64,000 nt of DNA. It comes from Pararhodobacter marinus (GTDB lineage Bacteria; Pseudomonadota; Alphaproteobacteria; Rhodobacterales; Rhodobacteraceae). A program made the position numbers and the translations under genes. This document shows positions 1 to 7,541 of this stretch, one piece after another; positions within the stretch are counted from its first letter, which is position 1, and every line of letters begins with the position of its first letter. The notes under the pieces were generated by a model, which made no database searches, was not told the origin of the DNA, and saw only the letters and a list, made by a program, of their open reading frames with translations. The stretch spans positions 310,001 through 374,000 of the forward strand of contig NZ_QEYD01000001.1 in NCBI RefSeq assembly GCF_003122215.1, read 5' to 3'.

Positions 1-72
1 GACGGCGTTCCAGGCCTCGCCCATGGCGCGGATGTCGACGCCAGAGACGGTTGCCCTGTCTTCGGATGACAT
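1..72 (-). CDS. Partial CDS at window edge, unknown product
   Basis: An open frame enters from the left edge on the minus strand. It would start with ATG at 72 and shows 24 codons reading MSSEDRATVSGVDIRAMGEA and a few more residues. No domain can be recognised in so short a piece. It is divergent from the acyl-CoA dehydrogenase-like gene, which leaves about 147 nt between the two starts. No strong Shine-Dalgarno sequence is visible, so both the start and the reality of the gene are uncertain. Confidence 0.35.
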   Translation of the reverse strand, partial: MSSEDRATVSGVDIRAMGEAWNAV

Positions 73-164
73 GGCCGAGGCACGGTAACGGCTCGCTTCC
101 TGACGCATCGGCCTTCCCCCAACACCGACGGCCTTTCTTTCCGCCTGTGGACGCCCGGCGCGCG

Positions 165-189
165 GGAACAACCTGTCCCTGCGCGGGTT
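165..189 (+). promoter_or_regulatory. EcfG-type (general stress) promoter P1
   Basis: GGAAC at 165-169 and GTT at 187-189 are separated by 17 nt. The site lies 30 nt before the ATG at 220. It matches the alphaproteobacterial EcfG consensus (GGAAC, 16-17 nt, GTT) and eight other sites in the window. Confidence 0.75.
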
Positions 190-219
190 TAGGCTGGCCC
201 ATCGCAACCGGGACCTGCC

Positions 220-1221
220 ATGACCGCCGATCAGAAGACCCGCAGAATCATCCCTCCCGAGAGCTCGGCGCTGCCGCTGGACCCCGGTCTCTGGGCGGAT
301 CCCCGGTCGCTGCACCGCGCCCTTCGCCGCGCGGGACACGAGGATCTGAGCGAGGCGCGGCTGCTCGAAGGGCATGTGAACGCGCATCGGCTTGTCTGCA
401 GCCTGGGCAGCGACGCGCAACGCCGCAGGACCGAGTCCGAGATGCGCGCGGGCGTGTTGTTCGGGGTCTGGGGCGCCGACAGCGCGACCAAGGTCGCATG
501 GGACGGGCGCGTCCTGTCCGGTGCCAAGCAATTCGCGTCGGGTCTCGGGCGGGTGGGCAAGGCCATCGTTCCCGCGATTGGCCCTGACGCGCAGCAACTC
601 GTCATCGTGGATGCGTCCGATCCGGGGCGTCACCGCAGCGCCGACTGGAACATGACCGGCATGCAGGCCAGCCTTTCGGGCGGGTTTCTCTGCGACGGGC
701 TGACCGGCGAAACGCTGGGCGCGCCGGGCACCTATCAGCGCGAACCCGGTTTTCTGGGCGGCACATGGCGGATCGCGTCGGTCACGCTGGGCGGCATTGC
801 CGGGCTTCTCGACCGCGCCGCCCTGGCGCTGGGGCGGCGCGGATATCTGGACGCCGAGGCGCAGGCGCTGCGCCTGGGGCCCCTGGCCATCCGCGCGCTG
901 GCGGCAGAGGACGCGATCCTCAGGGCCGGCGTGATCGCCGAGGGCGCGGCGGGACAGAAGGACCCCGAGGCCGCCGCCACCAGATCGGTAGCGATGCGCC
1001 TGCTGACCGAAGAACTGGCGCAGGAAGCCATCGCCGGGGTCGAGCGTTCCGTGGGATTGTCGCTCTTTCGGGTCGACGACCCGGTCGGGACCCATGCCCG
1101 CGATCTGGCTTGCTATATCCGGCAGGCCGCACGGGACGCGATGATGCTGCGCGTCGCACGTTCCCTGCTGACCGGGGGCACAGGACAGGGCGCGGGGCTG
1201 GAGGCGTGGTTCGATGCGTGA
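220..1221 (+). CDS. Acyl-CoA dehydrogenase family protein, short form
   Basis: A 333-residue protein resembling the acyl-CoA dehydrogenase superfamily: a mid-domain with WDGRVLSGAKQFASG (the usual DGW.LNGxKxF..G pattern) and a helical C-terminal half. It is shorter than standard enzymes of about 380 residues, and the N-terminal helical domain looks reduced, so the acyl substrate cannot be predicted. It is first in a tightly overlapping four-gene operon with a PIG-L deacetylase, a NodS-like methyltransferase and a glycosyltransferase, which suggests it works on a lipid or amide moiety of a small glycoconjugate rather than in beta-oxidation (inference). An EcfG-type promoter sits 30 nt upstream. 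The stop overlaps the next start by 8 nt. Confidence 0.75.
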   Translation: MTADQKTRRIIPPESSALPLDPGLWADPRSLHRALRRAGHEDLSEARLLEGHVNAHRLVCSLGSDAQRRRTESEMRAGVLFGVWGADSATKVAWDGRVLSGAKQFASGLGRVGKAIVPAIGPDAQQLVIVDASDPGRHRSADWNMTGMQASLSGGFLCDGLTGETLGAPGTYQREPGFLGGTWRIASVTLGGIAGLLDRAALALGRRGYLDAEAQALRLGPLAIRALAAEDAILRAGVIAEGAAGQKDPEAAATRSVAMRLLTEELAQEAIAGVERSVGLSLFRVDDPVGTHARDLACYIRQAARDAMMLRVARSLLTGGTGQGAGLEAWFDA

Positions 1222-1933
1222 CCCGTCATCCATGGCCATGACCACCAGCTTCGATGCCCTGACGCACGGCGCGCCTTTGGTCGTGCTGGCCCCGCATCCC
1301 GACGACGAATCGCTGGGCTGCGGAGCGCTGCTGGCGCAGGCCTTCGCGGCGGGAACGGGCGCGCTGGTCGTGTGCCTGACGGATGGCAGCGCTTCGCATA
1401 AAGGGTCTCGCCGCTATCCGCCCTCGCGCCTTGCCGCGCTGCGACGGCGCGAGCTTGAGGAGGCTGTCCTCCGGCTGGGCGGAACGCCGCGCGACATCCT
1501 GTGGCTGGGGCTCGAGGACGCGCGAACCGCCGGCAATCCGAGGATCCCGGCGGTGATCCGCCTGTTGTGCCGGACCTGCCAGCGGCTTGGCGCGGGCTCC
1601 CTTTTTGCCACGCTCGAAACCGATCCGCATACGGATCACAAGACCGCCGCCGCCATCGCCGAGGCGGTCGCCGCGCGGGTGGGCCTGAGACATTTCGGCT
1701 ACCCGATCTGGACCCGCTGGCAGCGCCCGGATTTCCGTGCGGACCTGACGGGCTGGACCGAACACCGGCTTCCGCCGGGCCCCCACGCGGCCCGCAAGCG
1801 CGCCGCGATTGCCGCGCATCGCAGCCAGCTCGAACCGCTGATCGACGATGCGGCCGTGTCCTTCCGGCTTGACCCCGGTTTTGTCGAGGATCTCTCGACC
1901 GGGCCCGAGCTTTTCTTCGAGAGGTCCAGATGA
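1214..1933 (+). CDS. PIG-L family N-deacetylase
   Basis: A 239-residue PIG-L/LmbE-type metal-dependent deacetylase. The zinc motif PHPDDE is at residues 27-32, followed by a second metal motif HTDH around residue 135. Family members remove acetyl or acyl groups from N-acyl sugars such as GlcNAc in glycolipids, mycothiol, bacillithiol and some antibiotics. The chosen ATG at 1214 overlaps the upstream stop and has GGAGG nine bases ahead; ATGs at 1232 and 1238 are alternatives. The downstream methyltransferase start overlaps its stop (ATGA), so the two are probably translationally coupled. Confidence 0.88.
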   Translation: MRDPSSMAMTTSFDALTHGAPLVVLAPHPDDESLGCGALLAQAFAAGTGALVVCLTDGSASHKGSRRYPPSRLAALRRRELEEAVLRLGGTPRDILWLGLEDARTAGNPRIPAVIRLLCRTCQRLGAGSLFATLETDPHTDHKTAAAIAEAVAARVGLRHFGYPIWTRWQRPDFRADLTGWTEHRLPPGPHAARKRAAIAAHRSQLEPLIDDAAVSFRLDPGFVEDLSTGPELFFERSR

Positions 1934-2493
1934 CAACCCGGGTCAGCATCGAGCATCTCGAGCGTCTTTATCGCGACACCGACGATCCGTGGAACTTCCG
2001 GTCGAGCGCGTATGAGCGGCGGCGTTTTCGTGCGACGGCCCGTGCCCTGCCCCGCAGCCGTTATCGCGCCGTGCTGGAAATCGGCTGCGGAAACGGGGCA
2101 CTGGCGCGCCATATCGCCAAGCGCTGCGACCGCTATCTGGGGCTCGACGCGATGGAAAAGCCGCTGGCGACGGCCCGGGCCGCGCTGCCGCAGGCCCGGT
2201 TCAGGCAAACGCTGCTGCCCGCACCGCTGCCCCGGGGCCGGTTCGACCTGATCTTGCTGTCCGAGATCCTGTATTTTCTCGATCCCGCCGCGCTGGGGGA
2301 CCTTGCCCGCCAGATCGACCGCAACCATCCGCGCGCCGATGTTTTGTGCGGCACATGGCTCGGACCCAGCGGCAACCCGCTTCAGGGTCGTCAGGCGCTT
2401 GCGCTCTATTGCCACGCCTCGGCACGGCGCTTCACCTGCCTGCGAAGGGGACCGGGCTACCGGCTGGATCTGGCACGCGGGCTGCGACGGTGA
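1930..2493 (+). CDS. Class I SAM-dependent methyltransferase, NodS-like
   Basis: A 187-residue methyltransferase with SAM motif I EIGCGNG at residues 50-56 and the family-typical N-terminal DDPWNFRSSAYE around residues 18-29. That N-terminus is shared with NodS-type N-methyltransferases. NodS methylates the free amine of deacetylated chitooligosaccharides; the same order of logic (deacetylate, then methylate the amine) would make sense beside the PIG-L gene, but the substrate here is inferred. The start overlaps the deacetylase stop as ATGA, and its own stop overlaps the next start as GTGA. Confidence 0.82.
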   Translation: MTTRVSIEHLERLYRDTDDPWNFRSSAYERRRFRATARALPRSRYRAVLEIGCGNGALARHIAKRCDRYLGLDAMEKPLATARAALPQARFRQTLLPAPLPRGRFDLILLSEILYFLDPAALGDLARQIDRNHPRADVLCGTWLGPSGNPLQGRQALALYCHASARRFTCLRRGPGYRLDLARGLRR

Positions 2494-3524
2494 CGGCGCC
2501 CTCGTTCGTCAGCCCCGAAAGCCGGGCGGCGCGTCTGGTCGTGGTCGGGGAACAGGCCGTTCGGGCGGCCGAGGTCGTCATCTGCATTCCGGCCCGCGAT
2601 GAGGAAGCGCTGCTGCCGCGCTGTCTGGCCGCGCTTGCGCCGCAGCTTTCGCCCCTGCGCGCCGCGATCGTGCTGATCGTCAACAACAGCCGCGACGCGA
2701 CCGCCCGGATCGCCCTGGCCAAGGCGCGGGAATGGCGGCTGCCGCTGATCCTGTGGGAGGGTCGTATCGAAGCCGGGGGCGTCGGTGCCGCGCGACGGCT
2801 CGGGGGTCGGCTGGTCCGCGACAGGGCCCCGCGCTGCCGTTTCCTGCTGTCGACCGATGCCGATGCCGTGCCCGCGCCCGGCTGGATCGCCGCGATGGCC
2901 GGCGCCCTGAGATGGGCCGACGCGGCGACCGGATTGGTGCAACCGATCCCGGCAGAACTGGCCGCGATGCCGCAGGCCTTCCACTGCCAGAGCGCCCTGC
3001 ACGCGCGCTACCTGCAACTGACCGAGGAATTCCTGTCGCTGGTCGCCCCAAGGGGCGGTCAAGGGCTGAACCTTGCCTCGGGCGCGAATTTCGGAATCCG
3101 TTTCGACGCTTACGAGGGGGTCGGCGGCTACGCGCCGCTCGCCTCGCACGAGGATCGCGACCTTCTCGCGCGGTTGCGGACCGGCGGATGGCGTCTTGCC
3201 CATGCCAAGGATGCGCTTGTGCAGGTATCGATGCGGGCAGAGGGTCGCGCCCCGGACGGCATGTCCAGCGGCATCGCGCAGCGCCTTGCCGGATTGCCGG
3301 CCACAGATTCGGCGCTGCGCCCGCTCTCGACGCTGCTGCGGCAACCCTTTGAGCAGACGCGCGGCGCCGATCCTGTCTCGACCTCGGATTTCGTCACCTC
3401 CGATATTGCGGCGCTCGCGCAGTGGGTCGAGCGTCTGAGCCGCTGCCCGACCGATCAGGCACGGGAACACCTGCTGTGGCGAGAATATTGCGCAACGCAT
3501 CGGAGGCCCGGCGCCGCGTCCTAG
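2490..3524 (+). CDS. Glycosyltransferase family 2
   Basis: A 344-residue protein with a GT-A fold signature: VVICIPARDEE near the N-terminus, LLSTDADAVP as the DxD metal/nucleotide-sugar site, and GLNLASGANFGIR with HEDRDLLARL as the acceptor and catalytic regions. The frame is open further upstream, but the GTG at 2490 overlaps the methyltransferase stop by four bases and gives a protein that begins just before the GT2 domain, so it is preferred. It is last in the stress-promoter operon and converges on mgtC. It presumably adds the sugar of the glycoconjugate made by this operon (inference). Confidence 0.85.
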   Translation: MTAPSFVSPESRAARLVVVGEQAVRAAEVVICIPARDEEALLPRCLAALAPQLSPLRAAIVLIVNNSRDATARIALAKAREWRLPLILWEGRIEAGGVGAARRLGGRLVRDRAPRCRFLLSTDADAVPAPGWIAAMAGALRWADAATGLVQPIPAELAAMPQAFHCQSALHARYLQLTEEFLSLVAPRGGQGLNLASGANFGIRFDAYEGVGGYAPLASHEDRDLLARLRTGGWRLAHAKDALVQVSMRAEGRAPDGMSSGIAQRLAGLPATDSALRPLSTLLRQPFEQTRGADPVSTSDFVTSDIAALAQWVERLSRCPTDQAREHLLWREYCATHRRPGAAS

Positions 3525-3534
3525 CGTAAGCGGC

Positions 3535-4029
3535 TCAGTCGTCGCCCTTCTGCATCCGGCGTTCGAACCGCGACAGAAGATGCATGATGAACAGGGCCAG
3601 CACCGTCGCCAGCACCGCCAGCAGCCAGATGCCAAGCCCTGCAGCCACGCCGACCGCAGCCGCAAGCCACAGGCTTGCGCCGGTGGTCAATCCCTTGATC
3701 TCGCCGCGCGAGAACACGATCATTCCGGCGGCAAGGAACGCGACGCCGCTGGTCACGGCCTCGATGGTGCGGATCGGGTCCATCTGGACATCGCTTCCGA
3801 AATTGCGCGCGACAAGCTCCAGCGTCAGCAGGCAGAAGCAGGACGAGGCAAGTCCGACCAGCATATGCGTACGCAGACCGGCGGGCCTGTCCCTGACCTC
3901 GCGTTCGAAACCGATGCAGCCCGAGAGCAGCACCGCCCCGCAGATCCGAAGCGCCACCACGGGCCATGGCAAGGCGCCTTGGCCGTCAAGCTCGGTGCTC
4001 AGGATCCTGAGAATGTCGTGGCTGTCCAT
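3535..4029 (-). CDS. MgtC/SapB family membrane protein
   Basis: A 164-residue membrane protein with the MgtC N-terminal domain. It has four or five hydrophobic segments and the family signature GFEREVRDRPAGLRTHMLVG near residues 40-60, followed by a conserved GVAFLAAGMI segment. It lacks the C-terminal cytoplasmic domain of Salmonella MgtC, as short SapB-type members do. MgtC proteins act in the inner membrane and are linked to low-magnesium and stress survival. The start is 15 nt downstream of the BON gene stop, with GGGGAG as ribosome-binding site, so the two form an operon read from the EcfG-type promoter P2. Confidence 0.88.
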   Translation of the reverse strand: MDSHDILRILSTELDGQGALPWPVVALRICGAVLLSGCIGFEREVRDRPAGLRTHMLVGLASSCFCLLTLELVARNFGSDVQMDPIRTIEAVTSGVAFLAAGMIVFSRGEIKGLTTGASLWLAAAVGVAAGLGIWLLAVLATVLALFIMHLLSRFERRMQKGDD

Positions 4030-4044
4030 GCTCGGCTCCCCGGG

Positions 4045-4464
4045 TCATCGGGCGGGATCGTCCGCGCGCAGGCCATTATGGACCCGCACCACGCCCGGGC
4101 AGTCCCGCGCGCGGTCCACCGCCCGGCGCATCGCCTTGGCAGAGGGCACGGTGCCCCGCAGGATCACCACGCCCTGAAGGACGGAGACCTCGATCCCCAC
4201 GGCCTCCGGTCCGGCCCCTGAAACCAGCGCGGTCCGAACGGCGGCTTGGATCTGCCGGTCGTCGCGATGCGCGGGAGGCGCCTTTTCCCCCGTGTTGGCG
4301 GGTGGGGGCGCGCCGTAAGGATCGCCCGGATGGTCGCCTTGCGGCGGCTCACCGGTGGTCAGCTGCGCGCGGTCCGTCAGATCCGCGCGATCGCTGCGGG
4401 CGGGCCTGGGGCTTTCCTTGTCTTCGACCTCTTTGCGGAAGTCCTGATGCGTCCTCGGGGTCAT
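4045..4464 (-). CDS. BON domain protein
   Basis: A 139-residue protein with a proline-rich, charged N-terminal half and one BON domain in the C-terminal half (about residues 65-135). The BON domain shows the IQAAVRTAL helix, the VVILRGTVPS strand pair and the VRVHNGL end. BON domains bind phospholipids or other envelope components and are common in osmotic/stress proteins. No signal peptide is visible. The ATG at 4464 is chosen because AGGAG lies six bases upstream and an EcfG-type promoter ends 36 nt upstream; longer in-frame starts would overlap that promoter. It leads an operon with mgtC. Confidence 0.8.
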   Translation of the reverse strand: MTPRTHQDFRKEVEDKESPRPARSDRADLTDRAQLTTGEPPQGDHPGDPYGAPPPANTGEKAPPAHRDDRQIQAAVRTALVSGAGPEAVGIEVSVLQGVVILRGTVPSAKAMRRAVDRARDCPGVVRVHNGLRADDPAR

Positions 4465-4500
4465 CTTGCGCTCCTGCTCTGTCTGGAACATGGGCACCGA

Positions 4501-4525
4501 AACGGCAGCGAACCCCGGATGTTCC
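4501..4525 (-). promoter_or_regulatory. EcfG-type promoter P2
   Basis: Read on the minus strand, GGAAC (4525-4521), 17 nt, then GTT (4503-4501). It lies 36 nt ahead of the BON gene start and is divergent from P3, so one 150-nt region drives two stress genes. Confidence 0.75.
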
Positions 4526-4569
4526 CGCAACGCCGCGCCGAAAATTCCCGCTGAGTCGGAACACAGCCG

Positions 4570-4594
4570 GGAACATTCACCCATCCGGCCTGTT
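4570..4594 (+). promoter_or_regulatory. EcfG-type promoter P3
   Basis: GGAAC at 4570-4574, a 17-nt spacer, and GTT at 4592-4594. The PRC-barrel gene starts 60 nt downstream. Confidence 0.75.
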
Positions 4595-4654
4595 GAGGGG
4601 CGCAGATCAAAGGGGCCGGCTGCCGGTCCCATATGCAGATCAAAGGAGGATCCC

Positions 4655-5380
4655 ATGCAGAAGCTTCTGCTTACGACCGTTCTTGCCACCGGGCTCGGCG
4701 CGGCCCTCACCACCGGTGCGGCGCTGGCGCAGACAGTACCGGCCGAGAATGGCGGCATGACCGCCGACATCGTGGCACCCGACGGGTATCAGCTGAGCGA
4801 CATGCCGCTGACCGCCGAGCATCTGCTCGACGCGACGATCTACGGCCCGACCGGCGACGCCATCGGCGATGTGCACGACCTCATTCTCGGCGAGGCAGGC
4901 CATTCGGACATGCAGCATGATCCGGCTATGGCCGAAGGGGCGATGGACGGCGCCACCAGCGAAGACATGGCGATGGGCGAAACCGAAGGCGCCATGACCG
5001 ACCCGGTCGACCAGACCGAAACCGGCGCGTCCGCCGGGGTCGAGATGACCAATCCGCCGGACATGGATGCCGAGAATACCATGGACGACGAACCCCGCGC
5101 TGCGGATCTGGGCGAGACCGCCACGACCGCGACTCCGGGTCATGGGGGGCAGGACGGGGCGGAAACCCTGTCGCATGCCATTCTCGACATCGGCGGTTTC
5201 CTGGGCCTTGGCGAGCACCGCGTCGCGGTGCCGGTGAGCGACCTGCAGATCTATCAAAACGCGGACGACGTGCGCGTCTACCTGCCCTGGACCGAGGAGC
5301 AGCTTGAAGAACTGCCCGAATATGTCGAAGGGGACATGGCGACCTATGGCCGCTCGCTGACCCCGCGCAACACGTACTGA
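4655..5380 (+). CDS. Exported PRC-barrel domain protein
   Basis: A 241-residue protein with a clear Sec signal peptide (MQKLLLTTVLATGLGAAL, cleavage near ALAQ, residues 23-26). A PRC-barrel half follows at about residues 45-72 (LDATIYGPTGDAIGDVHDLI). A long acidic, methionine-rich linker comes next, and the second barrel half is near the C-terminus (VAVPVSDLQIY). PRC barrels are small beta domains found in RimM, photosynthetic reaction centre H and many envelope stress proteins. The ATG at 4655 has a strong AAAGGAGGA site. The EcfG-type promoter P3 precedes it and a strong terminator follows, so it is probably a single-gene unit. Confidence 0.85.
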   Translation: MQKLLLTTVLATGLGAALTTGAALAQTVPAENGGMTADIVAPDGYQLSDMPLTAEHLLDATIYGPTGDAIGDVHDLILGEAGHSDMQHDPAMAEGAMDGATSEDMAMGETEGAMTDPVDQTETGASAGVEMTNPPDMDAENTMDDEPRAADLGETATTATPGHGGQDGAETLSHAILDIGGFLGLGEHRVAVPVSDLQIYQNADDVRVYLPWTEEQLEELPEYVEGDMATYGRSLTPRNTY

Positions 5381-5395
5381 CGCGACTTCAACAGG

Positions 5396-5427
5396 AAAAA
5401 GCCCGGCCCCGCGCCGGGCTTTTTTTT
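5396..5427 (+). terminator. Rho-independent terminator after PRC-barrel gene
   Basis: A seven-base-pair GC stem GCCCGGC (5401-5407) / GCCGGGC (5413-5419) with a five-base loop is followed by eight T residues (5420-5427) and preceded by five A residues, so it could work in both directions. Confidence 0.9.
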
Positions 5428-5494
5428 CACACCCGGTCCACCCGGGACCACGCCGACCCCGGCAGGCGGATCCGGGCCATCGGACCCGTCCGCA

Positions 5495-5519
5495 GGAACA
5501 TCGGCAGCCGTAGCCGGTT
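5495..5519 (+). promoter_or_regulatory. EcfG-type promoter P4
   Basis: GGAAC at 5495-5499, a 17-nt spacer, and GTT at 5517-5519, placed 36 nt before the sodC start. Confidence 0.75.
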
Positions 5520-5555
5520 GGACCCGCCAACAGCGACGCACAGAAAGGACATGCC

Positions 5556-6128
5556 ATGCCCTGTCTCGCCCCCTCGACCCCCGCTTTCGCCCGGACCCGG
5601 CCGGCATCCGCGCGCCTGCGCGACCGGGTGCTCGCCCTGTCGCTCGTGGCGCTGCCGCTGCTTGCCCTGCCCGTGGTGGCCGCCGCGCAGGAACAGAGTG
5701 TCAGCTTCATCGACACGGACGGCACGGAGATCGGCACCGCCGAGCTGACCAGCACCCCGAACGGCGTCCTGATCCGCGTCGATCTGGGATCGCTTCCCGC
5801 CAAGAGCTGGCTGGGCTTCCACATCCACGAGACCGCGGATTGCGATCCCGAAACCGCGTTCGAAGGCGCAGGCGGACATTTCAATCCCTCGGGTGTCGAG
5901 CACGGCCTTCTGACCGAAACCGGTCCCCATGCCGGCGACATGACCAATCTCTACACCGACGCCGAGGGCCGGGTGCAGGCCGAAACGCTCAATCCCTATA
6001 TCCGTTTCGACGCGGGCGAGGATTCGATCCACGGCCGGGCGCTCATGATCCATTCCGGCCCCGACGATTACCAGAGCCAGCCTTCGGGCGACGCCGGTGA
6101 CAGGATCGCCTGCGCCCCCATCCCCTGA
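5556..6128 (+). CDS. sodC: Periplasmic Cu-Zn superoxide dismutase
   Basis: A 190-residue SodC-family protein that converts superoxide to oxygen and peroxide. A long positively charged leader and hydrophobic stretch (to about residue 46, ending VVAAAQ) indicate export. Metal ligands are present: FHIHE (two copper histidines), GAGGHFNP (bridging histidine), GVEHGLL and GPHAGD (zinc ligands), and RALMIHSG (last copper histidine). Cysteines in ETADC and near the C-terminus (IACAP) can form the conserved disulfide. The EcfG-type promoter P4 implies general-stress control. The start has a GAAAGGA-type ribosome-binding site. Confidence 0.92.
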   Translation: MPCLAPSTPAFARTRPASARLRDRVLALSLVALPLLALPVVAAAQEQSVSFIDTDGTEIGTAELTSTPNGVLIRVDLGSLPAKSWLGFHIHETADCDPETAFEGAGGHFNPSGVEHGLLTETGPHAGDMTNLYTDAEGRVQAETLNPYIRFDAGEDSIHGRALMIHSGPDDYQSQPSGDAGDRIACAPIP

Positions 6129-6177
6129 GGCCCTGCCCATGCGAAGCGGTTCCCGGGCGGGGCAGAGTCCGCGCCCG

Positions 6178-6202
6178 GGAACAATCGCGCGGGAAACCGG
6201 TT
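6178..6202 (+). promoter_or_regulatory. EcfG-type promoter P5
   Basis: GGAAC at 6178-6182, a 17-nt spacer, and GTT at 6200-6202, 38 nt before the ATG at 6241. Confidence 0.75.
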
Positions 6203-6240
6203 CTTGCGCTGGCCCACCCCTTGCAGCAGGAGTTTTCCCG

Positions 6241-7101
6241 ATGACCTCGTCTCCGCATTCGCCCACGCGCACGTCCTTTCTGGCCGTCTGGCTGGCCGCC
6301 GGACTGCTGGCCGCGTGCCTTGTGCTGGTCTCGCTGCCGCTCTTCGCTGTTCTCGTGGGGCAGCCCGCCTGGGCGCCGATCAACGCCACGACCCACATCA
6401 TCCAAGGACCCGAAGCCGCGCTTGCGGGCGGGTTCGACGCCGCCCGTACCGGGCTGGGAGCGGCCATCAACGCCGCCGCCTGCTTCTTCTGGGCGTCCGT
6501 CGCCACGCTCGGCGCCGGGCTTCTGTCGCGCGGCAGGACTGGCACTGCGCGGGGCTGGATCGCCGGGTTCGGCACGGCGGCGCTGGCGGGCGTTGTCGAT
6601 TACGTCCTTCTTCCTGCCGCCCTGCGCCCGGGATGGGAACACAGCCTGCCCGCCCTCTGGGTGGCGATGGGCTTCGTGATGCTCGGCCTTGGCCTTTCGC
6701 TGGGCCTGTCCCTGGGCCTGCGAGGGGACGTTTCCGCGCGTCACCGCGGCAGCGCACAGCCCGAACCCGCCGCGACGGTCCCGCCGCCTGCGCAATCGCC
6801 GGCCCAGCCCGTCGTCGACACCCGGCTCGACGCGATGCGGCACCCGGAACCCGGCGTCATCGACGAGCGGCAATCGCGCATCGACCCGGCCGGCCGCGTG
6901 ACCGAGGATCCGAATGATCCCATGGGAGCAACGACCAAACAGCCCGGGCGCATCGGCGACGAAGCCGAAACCGGCCGCGACACGCCCGAAGTGCGCGTTG
7001 CGGGGCGCAAGCAGATGAGCAATCCGCCGCGGCACTGGACGCCCACGGACGAGGAAAGCGATGAATCCTTCCCCGCAAGCGATCCGCCGGCGAATTACTG
7101 A
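6241..7101 (+). CDS. Four-TM membrane protein with ESFPASDPP tail
   Basis: A 286-residue protein of unknown function. The N-terminal half has about four hydrophobic segments (residues 10-40, 70-95, 98-120 and 125-160). The C-terminal half is hydrophilic and proline-rich and ends in DEESDESFPASDPPANY. An ESFPASDPP-type tail is found at the end of assorted small alphaproteobacterial proteins, several of them stress-linked; its role is not known to me. The ATG at 6241 has AGGAG ahead of it, and promoter P5 is 38 nt upstream. The first half resembles small integral membrane proteins that sit beside stress genes, but I cannot name a family. Confidence 0.75.
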   Translation: MTSSPHSPTRTSFLAVWLAAGLLAACLVLVSLPLFAVLVGQPAWAPINATTHIIQGPEAALAGGFDAARTGLGAAINAAACFFWASVATLGAGLLSRGRTGTARGWIAGFGTAALAGVVDYVLLPAALRPGWEHSLPALWVAMGFVMLGLGLSLGLSLGLRGDVSARHRGSAQPEPAATVPPPAQSPAQPVVDTRLDAMRHPEPGVIDERQSRIDPAGRVTEDPNDPMGATTKQPGRIGDEAETGRDTPEVRVAGRKQMSNPPRHWTPTDEESDESFPASDPPANY

Positions 7102-7107
7102 GACCCC

Positions 7108-7275
7108 CTAATGCGGGTCGCGGTTGCGGGCCTCGACCGCCAGTTTCAGCTGCAGCGCCAGATCGGCCAGTTCGCGCGACACCGGCTCTGATTTGACCTG
7201 TTTCAGCAGCTTGGACAGCGTCTTTTCGACGTTATCCGTCTGCGGTGTCGGGGCGGTGTGCTTGGGATCGACCAT
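7108..7275 (-). CDS. 55-residue protein, possible NepR-like anti-sigma factor
   Basis: A 55-residue protein from ATG at 7275, with AGGAGG eight bases upstream. A longer frame exists but lacks a good site. The core VEKTLSKLLKQVKSEPVS, followed by ELADLALQLK, follows the spacing of the NepR core (helix, V-x-EP-V/I, helix, LL..L). NepR sequesters EcfG and is released by phosphorylated PhyR. Proline after EPV, usual in NepR, is replaced by serine, and no ecfG or phyR gene is in the window. The call rests on pattern similarity within a run of EcfG-type promoters; it may instead be an unrelated small helical protein. Confidence 0.4.
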   Translation of the reverse strand: MVDPKHTAPTPQTDNVEKTLSKLLKQVKSEPVSRELADLALQLKLAVEARNRDPH

Positions 7276-7477
7276 CTGCACGGCCTCCTCGTTATAAACA
7301 ATGCAGGCCGGGTGGCCATCCGGACGACAATGCAGGGCATCGCGGGTCAGCGTGCGCGTTACCGGATACCCTAAAGCATGGCGACCGTGTGGCCCAGTCG
7401 CATCATTCGCCGCCGCCTTCAACGGGTTCGGTTGCCGCAACCCGGGCCGGAGCCTTGGGCGAGCAGGCAGATCAACG

Positions 7478-7502
7478 GGAACATCCCGGTGGATCGCCGG
7501 TT
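7478..7502 (+). promoter_or_regulatory. EcfG-type promoter P6
   Basis: GGAAC at 7478-7482, a 17-nt spacer, and GTT at 7500-7502, 39 nt before the SDR start at 7542. Confidence 0.75.
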
Positions 7503-7541
7503 GAATGGCCTCCGACGCCCCATGTGACACGGAGGATGGAT

